In this document: positions 5,391 to 6,281 of the stretch, piece after piece
How positions within the stretch are numbered: position 1 is the stretch's first letter
Layout: each line of letters begins with the position of its first letter
Assembly (NCBI GenBank): GCA_964427895.1
Contig: CAYRUZ010000032.1
Span: 1-6,281, forward strand
Origin: CAYRUZ01 sp964427895
Lineage (GTDB): Bacteria > Patescibacteriota > Gracilibacteria > Peribacterales > Peribacteraceae
Reading direction: 5' to 3'
Length of the DNA stretch: 6,281 bases
Translations under genes and position numbers: made by a program
The notes under the pieces: generated by a model
The model's database searches: none
The model's input: the letters and a program-made list of their open reading frames with translations, nothing else
What the model was told of the DNA's origin: nothing

Positions 5391-5410
5391 GTTGCCCGAA
5401 TTCGGGCAAC
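5391..5410. repeat. Perfect 20-bp palindrome
   Basis: GTTGCCCGAATTCGGGCAAC is identical to its reverse complement, with no spacer and an EcoRI-type GAATTC centre. A loop-free palindrome fits a dimeric protein binding site better than an RNA hairpin. Each half is one copy of the octamer repeated through the block. Confidence 0.9.
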
Positions 5411-5418
5411 GCCATTTC

Positions 5419-5566
5419 CCGCGTACTTCCGGTCTTTTTTGGCGGAAATCGGGGAGCGTAGCCGTGTTGCCGGATTTTTTTGTTTTTTTGAGAGCGAAAT
5501 CCGGCAACACGGCTACACATCCTGTTTTTGGGTCGTTTTTCCGCGTACTTCCGGGCTTTTTAGGCG
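5419..5566. repeat. 26-bp direct repeat pair flanking the hairpin
   Basis: Positions 5419-5444 and 5541-5566 both begin CCGCGTACTTCCGG and continue through a CTTTTT tract to GGCG; they match at 24 of 26 positions. The copies are 122 bases apart and bracket the large hairpin, so the block is an organised array rather than one chance palindrome. Confidence 0.85.
5458..5516. repeat. Perfect 20-bp inverted repeat with 19-base T/A-rich loop
   Basis: The arm GTAGCCGTGTTGCCGGATTT at 5458-5477 is exactly complementary to 5497-5516. The 19-base loop (5478-5496) carries eleven T residues on the plus strand. The stem can form a cruciform in DNA or a very stable RNA hairpin in either direction. It does not look like a simple rho-independent terminator for minus-strand transcription, because no T-run follows the stem on that strand; the homopolymer is in the loop. 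On the plus strand two short T-runs follow, but only after a spacer. Confidence 0.9.
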
Positions 5567-5602
5567 TTGCCCGGGATCTGCAACAGTTGCCCGTGTTGCC
5601 GG

Positions 5603-6281
5603 TCATTCCGGAACCAGCCCGACGATGTTCCCGTCACCAATAACGATGTCGCCGTTCTCGACCATCGACTTCACGATACGGGCAAACACTCCCGGTCCGA
5701 GACGGCTGCCGACCAGTTGTTGCAATTGACGCTTCGTCATTGGTCCACGTTGGGCGAGCTTCTCTAATATCTTCCGGGACAGTTCCGCGTCCTGAGACTC
5801 ACCCCATGTCGGGAGAATGCGCTTCGTGTGCTCCCACGCCCAATCCGAGAGCGCGACGCCCGTCTCAATGTGCCTCCGGTTGATTGATCGCGCTCCGTCC
5901 ATCACCGCATGCACGAGCGCAATCTTCTTGACAATCGTCCCGCGCCTGACGCCCATCGCGTCCTCTTGTGACGTTTCGTTTCCGGTTGGATAGGACGCGA
6001 TGTACCAATCTGACCACGCTTCCATCGCGTCGTCATCCATGAGGAGCAGTGTCCCATCGTCGTATCCGGAGATCATCTTGAGCATTCGGCCCGTGAGCTT
6101 CCACGCCACCGCCTCATCGACAAATGGCGGGTTTGGTCGTGGGCCCGAGCCCTTCCCTTGAATCAACCACCACCGATTCAGGAACCCTGAGAACTGATGC
6201 TGCCCGCTGATGATGTCCGAGAGCACTTCGGGCTGCACGGACGTGATGACGGACACGAACGGGTTACGCGCCTCCATGGGC
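5603..6281 (-). CDS. DUF3987-like phage helicase/primase protein, C-terminal part (partial)
   Basis: This is the C-terminal end of a larger protein. The frame stays open to the window edge, and the Met at 6277 lies inside the domain (it follows a Pro codon), so the true start is outside. The visible stretch NPFVSVITSVQPEVL followed by FSGFLNRWW resembles the DUF3987 family, a primase/helicase-like ATPase found in phages and integrative elements that acts in replication initiation. The Walker motifs would lie upstream and cannot be seen. The last 70 or so residues (from ESQDAELSRKILEKL to GDIVIGDGNIVGL) read like a winged helix, with MTKRQLQQLVG as the putative helix-turn-helix and a short beta wing, which suits DNA binding at an origin. 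It ends in TGA at 5605-5603, directly against a block of inverted repeats. The family call rests on motif recall only; another phage P-loop replication protein is the main alternative. Confidence 0.65.
   Translation of the reverse strand, partial: PMEARNPFVSVITSVQPEVLSDIISGQHQFSGFLNRWWLIQGKGSGPRPNPPFVDEAVAWKLTGRMLKMISGYDDGTLLLMDDDAMEAWSDWYIASYPTGNETSQEDAMGVRRGTIVKKIALVHAVMDGARSINRRHIETGVALSDWAWEHTKRILPTWGESQDAELSRKILEKLAQRGPMTKRQLQQLVGSRLGPGVFARIVKSMVENGDIVIGDGNIVGLVPE

Larger units (their letters stand above)
5370..5602. repeat. Iteron-like/inverted-repeat block next to the replication gene
   Basis: This stretch of about 230 bases has no convincing gene. The octamer GTTGCC(C/G)G occurs on the plus strand at 5391, 5466, 5566, 5586 and 5595 and in reverse complement at 5403-5410 and 5501-5508, seven copies in about 210 bases. 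An outer pair GCAACACGGGC (5376-5386) and GCCCGTGTTGC (5589-5599) is a perfect 11-bp inverted repeat that encloses the other structures. The block begins at the stop codon of the DUF3987-like gene. T-runs on the plus strand sit in the spacers. Possible roles are a replication origin with initiator sites, a recombination or single-strand-pairing site, or a processed RNA structure between genes. An 81-codon minus frame (5606-5361) crosses it and starts in an ATGA overlap, but its sequence is explained by the repeats. Confidence 0.75.

Noticed and set aside
5458..5540. Intrinsic terminator for the replication gene
   Set aside because: No T-run follows the stem on the minus strand; the tract is in the loop. 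For plus-strand transcription there is no gene to terminate.
5370..5602. CRISPR array
   Set aside because: Repeats are short, on both strands and unevenly spaced, with no regular unit of repeat plus spacer.
5361..5606. Minus-strand 81-codon frame starting in an ATGA overlap with the replication gene
   Set aside because: Its sequence (repeated LPDF and GNT words) follows from the inverted and direct repeats; it has poor gene-like composition and no domain. Kept only as an alternative reading of the repeat block.

Overview
The window looks like part of a bacteriophage or prophage genome, or of a closely related mobile element, from a fairly high-GC host. Every credible gene is on the minus strand, so the window reads right to left. 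The evidence is dense packing of small genes joined by ATGA, GTGA or TGATG stop/start overlaps, strong GGAGG-type Shine-Dalgarno sites, and a gene mix typical of phage replication and accessory regions: a DUF3987-like helicase/primase end, two HNH endonucleases, a VRR-NUC nuclease, a nucleoside 2-deoxyribosyltransferase-like protein and several small Cys-rich proteins. An actinobacterial host is a reasonable guess from the Cys-rich protein types and base composition, but it is inference. There are no structural, lysis or integration genes here, no tRNA or rRNA, and no CRISPR array.

Layout in order of transcription. (1) 6281-5603: C-terminal part of a DUF3987-like replication protein ending in a probable winged helix. 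(2) 5602-5370: a non-coding block starting at that gene's stop codon. It holds seven copies of GTTGCC(C/G)G on the two strands, a perfect 20-bp palindrome, a perfect 20-bp inverted repeat around a T/A-rich loop, and a 26-bp direct repeat. An extended -10 box follows at 5363-5355. (3) 5279-3176: HNH endonuclease with an added N-terminal Cys/His domain, an 80-aa zinc-ribbon protein that overlaps a Cys-rich 136-aa gene out of frame by 137 bases, a 204-aa protein with possible Rossmann/SLOG character, and a 156-aa unknown. (4) A 101-bp gap (3175-3075) with a weak candidate promoter. (5) 3074-465: phage zinc-finger protein, 97-aa and 112-aa unknowns, a 22-aa micro-ORF coupled at both ends, a 145-aa unknown, VRR-NUC nuclease, second HNH protein, and deoxyribosyltransferase-like protein. 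(6) A 53-bp gap, then a 53-aa acidic protein and a 66-aa zinc-ribbon protein. The left edge may hold the first codons of another gene.

The genes probably form one or two long polycistronic transcripts downstream of the replication gene, with translation passed on by stop/start overlaps. The VRR-NUC, HNH and deoxyribosyltransferase-like genes form the tightest functional block and point to DNA or nucleotide processing. The most unusual parts are the repeat block next to the replication gene, the large out-of-frame overlap at 4519-4655, and the 22-aa micro-ORF. No complete new system can be claimed from sequence alone.
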